Shown: in pieces, positions 35,676-47,486 of the stretch | Position numbering within the stretch: the first letter of the stretch is position 1 | How the letters are laid out: each line of letters opens with the position of its first letter | From: Amphiduros pacificus | Lineage: Eukaryota; Annelida; Polychaeta; Phyllodocida; Hesionidae | NCBI GenBank assembly: GCA_949316495.1 | Contig: OX439010.1 | Coordinates: 24,805,766 to 24,869,765, forward strand | Direction: 5' to 3' | DNA length: 64,000 nucleotides | The notes under the pieces: model-generated | Database searches by the model: none | Seen by the model: the letters and a program-made list of their open reading frames with translations, nothing else | Told to the model about the DNA's origin: nothing | Program-made: the position numbers and the translations under genes

Positions 35676-36990
35676 CCCTATTAATAAATTGGCATAAGCC
35701 ATCCACTTGTCTATCAATGAATTGATGAGATCTCTTCAGGGCATGCTGGGAGTTCAATTTTTTGTATTCTAAAAATAAATCAAGCAGTTAATATATTGTA
35801 ATAATAAGTTCTTACCAACATTTTTGGTTATTGATTTAAATATATACCTCATTCTATTCCATGAAGAAGAAATGTCATGTTTTCAGATTAAACAAAATGG
35901 CCACTGACCCCAACCAGCCCAACAGGCTTACGGATTTCATCAGTACAAATGACAGACATAGGCATATCACATTTTTACTGTGTGGGACACATCCACAAAT
36001 GATACATGACTGAATGTGGACTTTTGTAGGCTATTTTTATCAATTATTGCCAGTGACCTTGAAGTGACTTTGAAAATGAAACTCCTACTCCCGCGGATTT
36101 TATTATAAATATCAATATTTAATCATCTGCATCTTATAAAAACGAACTCACAGGGTCTTTATACATCAAAATCTGTTCACAATATTAGAGCAATTCTTAT
36201 TTTTGGACTAATCTGCAAGGGAAATCAGAGGACATTTTGAATGTGGTAGCTGTGCAAAAGATTGATGGAATTGATGGACCGTAAATTGATCCACTGCAAT
36301 CTTCATACATGTAAGACAAATGTGTAATTTCCGAAAATTAGCTGCTCTAATCATAATGGTACATAGCAAAAATGATAATAAACTCTAAAATATGTGAAAA
36401 TATGCTACATTTGCAATATAAAACAATATGCTACATTTGTGCTACATTTGCAAGTGTGTGAAAATGTGCTACATTTGCAATATAAAAAAATCAGGTGATA
36501 AGAAATTTATTAAATGAAGACACAAATGGATTAACTCAACGAAAAGCCGTTTTCATATATTTTATTTTTTTCTTCAATAAGAGGAAAGTGGTTAAATCAT
36601 TTCTTGAATATGTATATAAATTGTAGAATGTGTTTTATTTTTGGCGCCATTTATGCAGGGTGAAAGTGACACCATGTACCCACTACAGTAGAAAGTTTTG
36701 TACTACCCATTTCATGTTTACTGTCTACCATTTCTAGTGATGATCTGTCGCCGGAGGAAGCTGGCTGGTAGACTGGCTACCAATTTAAGTTTTATGGTTT
36801 CTCAAGCATAAACATATAATTGAAAATTGTAATTGACATTCTTGACCGTGTATGAACAGTTCTATTTTCTAATAATAATCTTACTGATCTTAACATTTGT
36901 TTGTCTAAATATTGTCTATGTCCTGTGTATATGTGAACGAATAACATATTAAGCAAAACAAAACATATTATATTTATATAATACTGCGAA
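35676..36990. other. Intergenic DNA
   Basis: No gene seen. 36395-36490 has a short irregular tandem of TGCTACATTTGCAATATAAA. Confidence 0.5.
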
Positions 36991-37068
36991 CTGCACGGGC
37001 CGTGGCGCAATTAGCTAGAGACTCAACTTATCAGCACAAGTTCCTCTGTGGCAATGCAAAGGTCGTGA
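36991..37068 (+). mobile_element. SINE 5' fragment
   Basis: GGGCCGTGGCGCAATTAGCTAGAG (box A region), TTCCTCTGTGGCAATGCAAAGGTCGTG. Breaks off before box B at about 37066. Confidence 0.8.
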
Positions 37069-37628
37069 CGGGGATGGGTATGTGACAGGTTTAGGGCGAC
37101 TATTAATGGTCCTGGGGCCGTCATGGATATATCCACTGACTATTGATGCCGATAGAGTAAGGATAGAATGCCAACAAACATCATTTCCGATAACTTTTGA
37201 CCCTCATTGGTTCTCGACACGATTTCAGTGCTTTATGCATATTGGTGCACATAATTGATTTAATAGGTAACATACAGTTCAAAATATATAAAAAATAACT
37301 GCAGTCGACTAGGCTCTAACTGTTACAATTAATATCAAATATTCACACTTTAAATTATAGTTTCAAAGCAAAGGCGTTAAACACACTCAAGTCGATGCCA
37401 TTTTTTCATATTTACAATGATCTACATACTGGCCATTTAATTGTCTATATTCATCTCTCTGAGTGTATTATGTGATGACATAAAGTAAAGTAAAAGGCAG
37501 TTAGGAGGTGCCCTTAATATAAGATAATATGGCAGAACACCATTCTACTAACAAAGAGCAGTTAATTGACTACTCCAAAAGTTAACCTAACAAAAACAGT
37601 GCCAAATGGCAGTTGTTGACAGTCAACC
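37069..37628. other. Intergenic DNA
   Basis: Nothing recognised. Confidence 0.5.
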
Positions 37629-39400
37629 TTTATTAATAATAAATAATAATAAAAAACTTATATCGCGCTGATACCAGAGAACTGTTCTTAGCGCTATGTT
37701 CAGAACATGAGTTCTGAAAAGGTGAGTTTTTAATCTACTCTTGAAAAAGTTGATTGAAGTACTCGTCCTGATGTCTTTTGAAAGAGAGTTCCAGAGTCTA
37801 GGACCGACTGATGAAAAGGTAAGGTAAGTACCGTCATTCGATCTTAGGCCTCTATCACTTTGCTTCATACGTATCAGTTCGCACAAGTAAGCGGGTGCCT
37901 TACCATTTAATGCCTTCCATGTCATCAAAAGAATTTTGAAATTAATTCTAATGTATTGGTAGCCAGTGCAGTTCTCATAATTTTTCTGATATATGATCGA
38001 ATTTTCTTATTTTGCCCACTACTCTTGCTGCAGAATTCTGTATATTGTAGTTTCCTGTAGATATTGTAGTTTCCTGTAATCCAGGGTAGACGTGACAAAT
38101 GCATGTGTCATGGTAATTGCAGTTTTTTCGTCTAGGCTCTGTCTGATAGCAGAAACGTTTCTTTTGTGAGAGTAGCCTTTTTTACACACTTTTCTAATTT
38201 GTGCTTTCATATCCATCATGGAGTCAAAAATGACACCTAGGTCGACTACTGTGTCAGAGGGTGTTATTATGGAATTACCAACTCTGATGGAAGTGGTGAT
38301 GTACGAGGGGGTGTCAGTACATACCAGCATCTCAGTTTTGCCATCATATATATTCTATTTGTTTGATATTAAAAAGGCTCTCACCTCATCAACACATTTT
38401 TCTAGGTTAAGCTTACTGGTGTCCAGATTTTGAGTACCTGGAATGTAGATTTGTGTGTCGTCTGCGTAAATGTGATAATTAAGCCCATAGCGTGATAAGA
38501 TGTCTGCCAAGGGGGGCATGTAAATAGTGAATAGTATTGGTCCAAGGATGGAGCCTTGGGGGACTCCATACTTAATAGGTTTCGGTGCCGACCTTGAGAG
38601 TCCTATTTTGACACACTGTTTCCTGTCAGAGAGGTATGACTTTATCCAAGTGAGTGCATGATCTGTTATATTACACCTGGACTCAAGTCTATTAAAAAGT
38701 AATTGATGGTCGATGGTGTCAAACACAGCTGATAGGTTTAATAAGTCTTAGAGTAAAATAAATGAGTTCCTTCTGTCAAGATTAAGCAGAATATCATTTT
38801 GTACTCTGAGCAAAGCTGTTTCTGTGCTATGATATTGTTTATATGCTGATTGAAATTTATCACTTAGTCTGTTTGCAACTAGGTGTGATATCAGTTGTTC
38901 AGAAACTGCCCTTTCAATTAATTTGGAGATGTAACTTAGATTTGAGACTGGTCTATAGTTTTTTTTTCAATTAATTCTAATCCAAGTTTCTTGAGCAGGG
39001 GTTTTATTATTACAATTTTCATATTTTCTGACACTTCAGAATTTACTAATGATTTATTGATGACTGTAGTTATCTGCAAGAGGTCGTCTATGAGAAACTC
39101 AGATTGCAGCAGCCAGGTTGGGATCAGATCCAATTCACATGATTTATTTGCTGATTTCCGCAAAGGTTTCCGTACCTCATCAGTTGTCAGTGGTGTGAAT
39201 CTGTTTAGTACGGAGGAGTTGGGTTTTAATAAGTTTATATTGTTTGTGGTGACACCTGGTGTTGATTTAGTGCCACTAGAGGTCACATCTAAATCACGTG
39301 TAATGGATTCCATTTTTTCAAGGAAAAAATCATTAAATTTGTTTGCTTGAGTAGTGTCACAGTCTGATTTTGGCATGGGTACCTCTTTAGGCTTGTGCAT
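37623..39400 (-). pseudogene. LINE copy C reverse transcriptase and C-terminus
   Basis: Frames show SCELDLIPTWLL and LELIEKKTIDQSQI (38936-39400), FDTIDHQLLFNRLESRC, YGVPQGSILGPILFTIYM and an intact YHIYADDTQIYIP (38355-38726), VVDLGVIFDSMMDMKAQIRK and ITMTHAFVTSTLDY (38019-38330), and WKALNGKAPAYL, FSSVGPRLWNSLS and FKSRLKTHLF (37623-37928). Catalytic aspartates are kept but the reading frame is broken at least four times, including a small local duplication near 38045-38080. Confidence 0.9.
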
Positions 39401-39551
39401 GACAATGTCTATAACTTTAAAGAGTTATTTTGGGTCATGTTTGTTTTCATTTACTAGTTTTGCATAGTATTTTGATTGTGAGGATATCAGCAATGAGTTG
39501 TACTTATTCTCTTGGATGTTATATAATTCCTTGTCAATTTGTAGTCCTGAT

Positions 39552-41072
39552 TTATTCATTTTTCTCTCTAATCTTCTCTTTAGAGATCTTAATGTGGTTA
39601 TCCATCCATGGTACTGGTTTACGGTCTGATATCTTTGCTGACTTCATAGGTGCATGTTTATTTAGGACTGATGTTATTTTTTTGTCATAAAAATCAACAA
39701 GGTCATGTAATGGTAGATGGTCCCATTCTGAGTTTTTATGGTTAATGGATCTAATGTCTTCCTTTAAGGCCTCGATGTCCATATCCTTATAGTTTCTGTA
39801 ACATATGGATTTTTTAACGGATTTAGGGGGTTGGATGTTTAGGTTTAGTGATATCACAACTATGTGTCCTATGAGGTATTTATTATTTTTAAAGGTGATA
39901 ATTAAATCTAGTGTATTACCTAGTCTGTGTGTTGGTTCATTTACCCGTTGTTTCATGTCAAATGTGGCAAGGATGTCATTAGATTTTATTACATCCGGTT
40001 TGTTGGGTTTGAATTTGTAATCACTTAAGAAAATGAATTCGTGATTAAATGACCTATAATGAGCTATCAGCTGTGTAAATTCATACATTTCTGAATATGT
40101 GTATTTATTCCCACCAGATGGCTCTGGTCTGTATATTGTTACAAAGGTTAAATGCCTACTACCAATATGAAGTGATGTCTCCATAATCTCCATTGTGTTG
40201 AGAATAGGAGGTTTAAGTCTATTCGTGATGAAGGGGAGTTCAGCCCTGTGAAGAATCCCTAAGCCTTCCCCTGTTCATCCAATCCTACGGACTGATTGTA
40301 ATTTTAATCCCCCTTTCTCAAGTTCATTTTTAATTCTATCATCACTAGTTTCATTTAGCCATGTTTCTGTCATAAATAATGCGTGTAAGTTATTTTCAGA
40401 GAAATAATCTTTCACCATTAATATCTTCTGTGAGATGCTTTGGACATTGCATGAGCCAATTTTAATCTTTTTGGCATATTCTTTTGACAAACCATTATTT
40501 TTCTTATTTAAGTTTTTCTTTTTTCTTTGTGATTCATGTGCGGGTACGACAGTATCACCAGTTTGCATTAAGATCGACTCCGTCTGATCTATAATGAGCA
40601 AGTTACGTGGTGAGCGAGCGCCACCACGTAGCAGTCCAGCGAACCTAAATAAATCACCTTTGCTAGAACTACAATGTGCAGTATTAATTATATGTCTTTT
40701 CTCTGATTCATAATCAGTAATGATAATTTTTAGGTTTTTTTTTAATATATTAATAAATGCAATGTGAAAGTCATTTTTATTAAATATTCTGTTTCGATTG
40801 GTGCTTTCTTCTAACCATAAATATGAAAGATCATATAAGAGTGTTTTTTTATTAGTTGATTTTTGATTTTGACTCAGGGATATTTTACTTGAAAAATTAT
40901 TATAGCGTGCATGGAGTATTATGTTATATGGATTCATACCATGTGAGACTGGTAAAATATAGTGATTTGTTTCCATGTTTAATATTTTGATTAAAATTGA
41001 TATAATGTGATTTATTACCATTTTATGATCACAGTTAGCAGAATCATTCATTCCTATGGATATTTGTGTCAT
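39552..41072 (-). pseudogene. LINE copy C ORF2 N-terminal extension and endonuclease
   Basis: 40275-41072: about 190 residues of N/I/K-rich extension with no known motif, then KIGSCNVQSISQK, FSENNLHALFMTETWLNE (catalytic Glu). 39552-40193: FVTIYRPEPSGGNKYTYSEM, FLSDYKFKPNKPDVI (where relatives have GDYNFH), LDLIITFKNN, and the linker ending VPWMDNH. Homologous to copy B 18390-19497. One frame break lies between the two parts. Confidence 0.87.
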
Positions 41073-41399
41073 ATTATAATTACATGAATTGAAGATATTT
41101 ATAAAAGAAACACACTTGAAACAGTCATATAACTAGACTTTTTTTCATATCGAATTGAGTATAACATTCAGGCATTTTTTCTATCAGAGTTCTTGCACTG
41201 TTGTTACTACATTCATAACAATAATTTGTTTGTAATTTACTTTGGCAATTTACCAATGTTACCAATTTACTCCATACTCTGATATAATGTCAATATTTTT
41301 TTATTATTTTCTCAAGATGTTTTGACTGGGCTTCTTGTTCTAGGGTCCCTATTCCTGTTTCCTCGTGGATTGGCATGCTTGACAAGAGTTCCCATTTCA

Positions 41400-42360
41400 G
41401 CATTGCCCCTTAGCGAAGTCATTTTTCTCTTCCTTCAGGCCTGGTATTTTTCCTGTCCTTCTCACTCTCAAATTCTCTGATCACGTCCCTGATTGATGCT
41501 ATGGCGTTTGCGATGCCGATGGGAGAGTACCTCTAATGGTTACAGTATCATTCTCACCCCCTGAGCCATTCATTTTCTTTAGTGTTGTTTTTGTGTCTTC
41601 TGACATTTTTTTATGTTTTTCCTTCCGGTCCCTATTAGCTTGGAGGCAGATCCCTTAGGGATTTGGGTCGAGACATCCTCACCGGGATAGTTGTCATTCA
41701 TAAAATTTATCAGTTGCTCATCATCATCTGACTCACTGCTTGTTGATTCTATATCACTCAGATTTTCTTTTCCATCACACCAGATTTCATTAAGATCGCC
41801 CTTGAGAGAGGATTGAACAGTGCGAATCTTGCGGATCAAGTTCTCGGTCCAGTCACTGGCAGGACTAGGTAGCATTTTATGGTCTGTGATGGATGGGGTC
41901 ACTTCTGATGTTGGTAACTTTAAGATCTTTTTAGGTGTTTCAATAATGATTAGTTGGCCCTCTGAGTGATGATCCTTTAATTTTTCCAGGTGATGATTCA
42001 TGAAGGTGTGTGCATTAAGTTTCTCATTTGTGCATTTAACTGATATGGGTGGTAGTTGAACGATGAAGATGGTGCAATTGCATTTTGTGGCCATTAGATA
42101 AGCAATTCTTTTCATTCTCACAGCTAGTGGCTTGCCAAAGACTCCTTTCTCTACCTCCTGAAGGCTTAAGCATAAGAAGATAGCTGAGAATTTGCCTAAG
42201 GAGTCAGTTAACTCTCTAGCTTTCATAGCTTTCTCCAACTCTGATATGCTATCAATACTTTCAATTCCCATTCCCACTCATTGACATCTGATCTTGTGAG
42301 CATTGATCTATGAACATCATTTATTACCACTAGGACCTTCTTGCTACTGCTAGGTGTTAC
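41400..42360 (-). pseudogene. LINE copy C ORF1: esterase-like, KH-like and CCCH remnants
   Basis: From about 42350 downwards a broken KVLVVINDVHRS stretch resembles the nucleophile loop of SGNH esterases with Asn-Asp-Val in place of Gly-Asp-Ser. The 232-codon frame 41579-42277 continues with a predicted beta-strand AIFLCLSL, TIFIVQLPP and LNAHTFMNHHLEKL, an arrangement like SGNH domains of LINE ORF1s, then an acidic serine-rich stretch (SDIESTSSESDDDEQ). At 41400-41545 the KH-like IGIANAIASIRDV block and a damaged CCCH finger follow in other frames. The esterase call is tentative. Confidence 0.5.
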
Positions 42361-42502
42361 TACTTTCTATACTGCAGGGACTGGTGCAGGGACGGATGGA
42401 GGCGCATCTGCCATGGCGCTCCCTTTTCGAGCATAGTCGCTACATTTTCCCTCAAGTGCACTGATATATGTTTTATTATTCTCTAAAGCCTTACTCAGTT
42501 CC

Positions 42503-42904
42503 TCAATTTTTTGTTTGAGATCTCTTGGCCTTCCCTGCTTTATGCTTGAGCTTTAATTCGACTGTTGACACGATTTTTACTTTTTCTTCCAACATTTTCT
42601 CCAATTCTTGTATTTTCTTATCTTTATTTGCATTTTCTTCCTGGAGTTTAGCGAATTTTTCAGTTTTGTCAGTTAGCATATCTAGCAGTTCCTCCATGCT
42701 GACAGCAATGTTGTCATTCATGTCTGCTTTGGATGTGTTATGATCTTGTGTGGTCGCTTTTTCATCTCGTGAGGTTGAAGGATGGGGAGGACCACTTGGG
42801 GAGGTGGTTGTCTGCGTCAGCGGTGGGATGTCTCTAACTGAGGCATCATCTCTGGCTGAGGAATCAGCTTTAAACGGTGAATCTGGCATCTCCCCCTCAG
42901 CCAC
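42503..42904 (-). CDS. LINE copy C ORF1, coiled-coil part
   Basis: 133-codon frame: a serine-, proline- and threonine-rich N-terminus (residues 1-65), then a strongly predicted coiled coil from about residue 68 (MEELLDMLTDKTEKFAKLQ, NANKDKKIQELEKMLEEK). Same layout as 20260-20670 in copy B. Likely oligomerisation part of the LINE RNA-binding protein. Confidence 0.65.
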   Translation of the reverse strand: MAEGEMPDSPFKADSSARDDASVRDIPPLTQTTTSPSGPPHPSTSRDEKATTQDHNTSKADMNDNIAVSMEELLDMLTDKTEKFAKLQEENANKDKKIQELEKMLEEKVKIVSTVELKLKHKAGKAKRSQTKN

Positions 42905-42925
42905 CCTAGCCCAGTCGAGCCTTAT

Positions 42926-43040
42926 TATTGTTGTTGTTGTTGTCGTTGTTGGTGTTGTTGTTGTTGTATCATGAGTTCAATCTCGGCACGGCCAGGGTTC
43001 GAACCCGCGACCTTTGGATCACCACAAAGGAATATTACAA
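42926..43040 (-). mobile_element. GTT microsatellite joined to a SINE fragment
   Basis: 42926-42967 is a GTT-rich run (CAA on the minus strand). 42968-43040 read on the minus strand gives TTTGTGGTGATCCAAAGGTC, a perfect box B GGTTCGAACCC, and GCCGAGATTGAACTCATGAT, the middle of the SINE seen at 31367-31698. Head and tail are missing. Confidence 0.82.
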
Positions 43041-43139
43041 GTGAACCAACAATAATATGAAATGAAACATCACAGTGAAATATACTGACAGAGTGATATA
43101 GTGAACATATATTGACAAAGTGAAATAGTGAAATAGTGA

Positions 43140-43560
43140 CCATATATTGACATTGGAGTAGAAAGGCCTCTTGACATTGCGAGCTAGTTAAACACAGTTG
43201 CGTGAGGCTACGAGATGCACATTTCTTTCCACTGAATATCATATATACAAATGACAACAGTTTCGTCAATAATTGGAGTAGAAAGAGGATTTAACCTGCT
43301 CTAGAATCGCAATGACGTTGCGAGCAAGTTAACAACCACAGTTTCGTCAGTAATTGGAGTAGAAAGACGATTTAACTTGCAGTGAAGACGTATTGACGTT
43401 GTGAGCAGGGCAAACACAGTTGCGTGAGGCTAAGAGATGCACAATTCTATAACACTGTATTGTTGAGGCATAGTAAAGCTGTGTAAAGACCATACCTTTG
43501 TCAATAATTGGAGTAGAAAGGTCATATTGACGTTGCAAGCAAGATAAACAACAAGACGTC
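43140..43560 (+). repeat. Clustered copies of an unclassified dispersed repeat
   Basis: Four copies of a motif GTCAATAATTGGAGTAGAAAG (at about 43150, 43263, 43343 and 43500, the first lacking its start), each followed by TTGACGTTGCGAGCAAG-like sequence and, in the better copies, AACACAGTTGCGTGAGGCTA and GAGATGCACA. A further copy is at 51313-51456 and a partial one at about 45917-45957. No known family recognised. Confidence 0.75.
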
Positions 43561-43682
43561 AGACAGGAAAGAGTTCAGACATGGAAGTGTCAACAAAATG
43601 ACGTAATGGTAACATCATAAATTATGTTAATATGATCATGTACAATACAGCTGTTACCATTTGGTAAGCTCCTCCCTCTGTA

Positions 43683-44021
43683 AGTAGAATTTTTAAATCA
43701 ATTATGGCATGTACAGGGAGCCAATGTAATTCCTTCAATTTTTTCTGAGATATGATTTAATTCCCTAATTTTACCCACTACACAAGCTGCAGAATTCTGT
43801 AAGTTCTGTAGTTTCTTGATATCTGATCTTGGAAGGCCTGCAAGAAGCCCATTTCCATAATCTAGAGTGGATGTGACAAAGGCATGTGTTAGTGTTATGG
43901 CAGTTTTCTTGTCTAGACACTGTCTGATGGATGCAATGTTCTTAATGTGATAGTAACACTTTTTGCACATTCTTTTAATTTGTGTTTTCTTGTCCATCCT
44001 TGGTTCTAATGTGACACCTAA
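43683..44021 (-). mobile_element. L2/CR1-like LINE fragment (copy D)
   Basis: About 110 codons of the RT thumb region: MDKKTQIKRMCKKCYYHI, IRQCLDKKTAITLTHAF, LDYGNGLLAGLPRSDIKK, then ELHWLPVHAIID. Clearly the same family as copies B and C but truncated at both ends. Confidence 0.9.
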
Positions 44022-44041
44022 AGTGAATGATCATTAAGTAG

Positions 44042-44548
44042 ACAAATACCAAAAATGCTCATGATTATGTCAATGTTAATTTCACTTAAAATAAGAATAT
44101 ATGAAATCTGCAGGGCACCCCAAATTGCCATTTTCTTTTCATCAAGAAAGTGTATTCAGATATGATAAATAGCAAGCCTGCAAGTTGACGACGTGTGAAA
44201 TCTTAATATTTGTATTTTTTGGCCAGAGTTTGCAGCTTGCAGGGTGACAACATTTTTAAAAAATGGATAAGCCTCAAGCACAGACTTTTCTATTATATTC
44301 ACATCACACAGATATATTTGATACTCATCACAATTTAGGGCAGTAAACTGCATCTCACATTCTGTAAAGACATATTTATTTAATTTGCATAACAATCAAA
44401 AATGTTATCTACCTAAACATAGAAGATTTGCTAAAAAGCAGAATCACAGATTATTCTTGTTTGTTGGTTTTGTTAAAATGGTAATTTTCATAATTTTTGG
44501 CAGATCACTTGCATCCCATACTTCGGTCACACCCCTTAGTACATATAA

Positions 44549-44640
<92 letters not shown>

Positions 44641-44665
44641 AAATACCAAAATGCTCATGATTATG
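44042..44665. repeat. Direct repeats flanking a segment ending in an AT microsatellite
   Basis: 44042-44069 and 44639-44665 are near-identical (ACAAATACCAAAA-TGCTC, ATGATTATG). Between them lie about 480 bp of unrecognised AT-rich DNA and an 86-bp TA run (44552-44637). This may be a long target-site duplication around an insertion with a TA tail, or a local duplication. Confidence 0.7.
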
Positions 44666-46530
44666 CTGTTTTCTCTCTCTCTGAACTTGAACAAAGTACA
44701 TTTTTTTCAAAGAAAGAAGTACTAAGTTGTATTTTCACAAGTCAAAATGGTTCCTGGGTCTCCATGTCAGGGTACAATATTGTGTTAAATATTGGTGTAG
44801 AATTTGTTTAAAGGCCTAAAGTCAGAGGCCTGATATGAAGATAAGGCGTAGTGCCCCCTGGCATTTCAATTGGCAAATGAAGATATTCAGCGGTGACACC
44901 TTGTGGCGATAATTGGCAAATAATCTCCATGTGAAACAGTTTCACCACACAAAATGGGGTTGCACTCCAGTATGATAAAATATATTTGACTAGATTTGAT
45001 TGAAAGTTGACAATAACATATTGTGGATTAAGTGTATGGATGTTACATGAATGGATATCAGGAATTCGCTTTGGAAACAGAGATGAAAGTGGGAGCACAG
45101 GAGAGAGCTTGTCCTCCATTTTGTTTTTCCACAGTAAGCCAAAGGGAGTTCTCTCTCACAAAATGGCAGATTGATTTTTAGGAGTCTGTTTTACTAAAAA
45201 TTAATTGCGCTCTCCTATCCCAAGTTTATTTAGTAACTTAAGTAGAGAGGGTTGTAGGATACTTTGCTCAGTCTAAATTTTGCTCAGTCTAGAAGATACT
45301 ACCAAATAATTCCATGGGGGTCTCTTACTTTTATGAATGGCCGAAAGTTTTAGAGTTTTCATTCACACAGAGCTCGAGGTATTCGTCCAATAAAATATAA
45401 AGTGAAGAATCATAATCTGCACACGTGAAATGATATTATGTGAAAATATGAGAAGGAAATATCAAAAATTGCAAAAGTTATCAACTGTTGAAGTTGCGTA
45501 TGTTGTGTCTCAGTGACATCAGACATGAATGTATGGCTTCATACATTATGTTAACAAAGCAGAATACTGCTGTTACTTTTTCAAAAGCTTTTCCCTCTTT
45601 ACTACTTGAAGTACCAGTTTTTAGCTATTTTGACTAATAATTAAAGGAATGTATGCTATGTCCCTTCCACCTTTCTTAATATTTCGCCTTTTTCTTTCAA
45701 GATCAATTTGATTGGTAAAGCTGATGTTGTGTTTTAATTACATTGACAGTCCACCAGTTCGTGCTGACAACCCATTTCGCACAATTTCAAACATTGTCAT
45801 AAATCATTCTTTCAGCTATTATATTATCAATATTATAAGATATTGTTGATAATTATTATATTACATTAATATATTGCAAAATACCACAGTATTATAAAGA
45901 TGAATTTGCTTGCAATGAAGTCGTCTTGACGTGAGCAAGGTGAACACAATTTTGTATGGTAACAATGAGTATACTTCTTACAAATTGTCAAAAGATAACT
46001 GTTATGCATCGGTCTGAACCAAATATACAGTTCCATGATATACTATCAATTTGAATAAAAGCAGCACCTAAAAACGCTACAAAGGCTTTTTCAAACTTTA
46101 CTTTTGCCGAAGAGAATGATGATGACTTGAAAATTGTGCTGGAAAGATTTGACAAGCATTCTGAATCTTTGAAAGTGACCAAGATGTATATAAAGATATT
46201 TGATTGTTGTGTTCAAAGGCCATAGGAAAATATATGAGAAATCTGAAAGACATTTCCAGATATTGTACATTTAGTAACACTTTGAATGCACAACTGTGCA
46301 AAGATATCCTCTTGTGTTCGACTAAACGGCGCTAAGAGACAAACTTTGGAGTAAGGATTTGACTCTTAACCAAACTCTAAAGATATATCCCCTTTTTGAA
46401 CAGAAATAGAAGAATATGGGTATCCTTGGTGAGTCACCCTCCATCTCCAATTTGAAGGTTATACACCTCATCCGAGGCCATGGGCATGAATTCAGTTACT
46501 ACCATTGTAACCCCGAGGTCCCAGACGCTC
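44666..46530. other. Intergenic DNA
   Basis: No gene recognised. 45917-45957 carries a partial copy of the dispersed repeat seen at 43140-43560 (TCTTGACGTGAGCAAGGTG). Confidence 0.5.
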
Positions 46531-47486
46531 CCCAGGTAACACATAACACAGAAACAATGTTGTGAGGACATAGACATAAGGTTAAGATGTTTTTCGACAT
46601 TTTTTTCAACGTGCTAAGCATGTGGGACAACGTTGTGGTCTGACCTAATAACAATGTTGTTGGCATGTAGAAGGACCTTTTTTTCAGAAACTGCTATCGA
46701 TGTGGTGCGCACAATGGAGAATAATTTGGTCAGACCTGATAACAACTTTGCTGACAATGAAAGCTGCACGTTGTCTTCCATTTTTGTAACAACATGCTTA
46801 CAACATGGTGAGCAAGAAGAAGAAATTTTTTGATAAACTTGGCCAATAGCTGGCTACAGAGAATGTTTTGTCATTATCAACTGCAATATACATCCATATA
46901 ATTTCAAATATTCTGCATAACATGCTGGTTGTTATACTAGAAGAGGTTGCTGATGGGACAATCCTAATTGAATAATATATTTGTCATACTATATGCTTGC
47001 AACATGCCGAGCACATGCTAATGTTTTATCACATGTTCAAAACATTATCAGGTGTTCACATATTTACTTCCACACAATGCCAGTTTACAACATACTGATG
47101 TTCTCACAACATGCTGAAAATGTTGTACCATGTGCTGACAATGTTATCTGGTGTTCACAGATCTACCATTTTACGTGTCAGGTTAAAACGTGCTCAGAGT
47201 ACATTCCTAGGTGTGACTCAAGAATAATACCTAATATTTCCTTCATATTGCCATCAACCATTGAAACCTCATCTGGTGGTCCTTGAGACTATAATCAACC
47301 TTTGGAGGGCATTTTGTAACTAAAACAGGTGCTGACAGTCATGTGAGCATGTGGAAGGACAAATCTTTTATTAGATCGGAACTCAATTGTTCTTATGCTC
47401 AGCACGTTGAAAAAAACATACTAAGACACCTCAACCTTATTTCTACATGCTCACAACATTATTTTCATGTCATGTATTAACCTGGG
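46531..47486. mobile_element. 956-bp non-autonomous element with long inverted ends
   Basis: About 115 bp at the left (46531-46645: CCCAGGTAACACAT, CAATGTTGTGAG, CATAAGGTTAAG, TTTTTTTCAACGTGCT) matches the reverse complement of 47370-47486 with moderate divergence. The interior has two diverged copies of a segment with GGTGTTCACA (about 47050 and 47150). No transposase frame. Target duplication not clear. Confidence 0.75.

Larger units (their letters stand above)
37629..42925 (-). mobile_element. Long L2/CR1-like LINE (copy C) with 3' tail
   Basis: Minus-strand relative of the element at 16304-21430. From its 5' end: coiled-coil ORF1 (42503-42904), an esterase-like segment (41579-42360), KH-like/CCCH remnants (41400-41545), an ORF2 with a long N-terminal extension and endonuclease (39660-41072), the linker and RT (38019-39660) and a complete C-terminus (37623-37928). 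The 3' end reads GCGCGATATAAG and then ATT-rich repeats, the classic L2-type tail. It is broken by many frameshifts. No chromodomain or 5' monomers are visible; the sequence stops at a CAA/GTT repeat and a SINE fragment. Confidence 0.9.

Noticed and set aside
44385-44710. Frames with long YI/IY runs
   Set aside because: Translation of the TA microsatellite.
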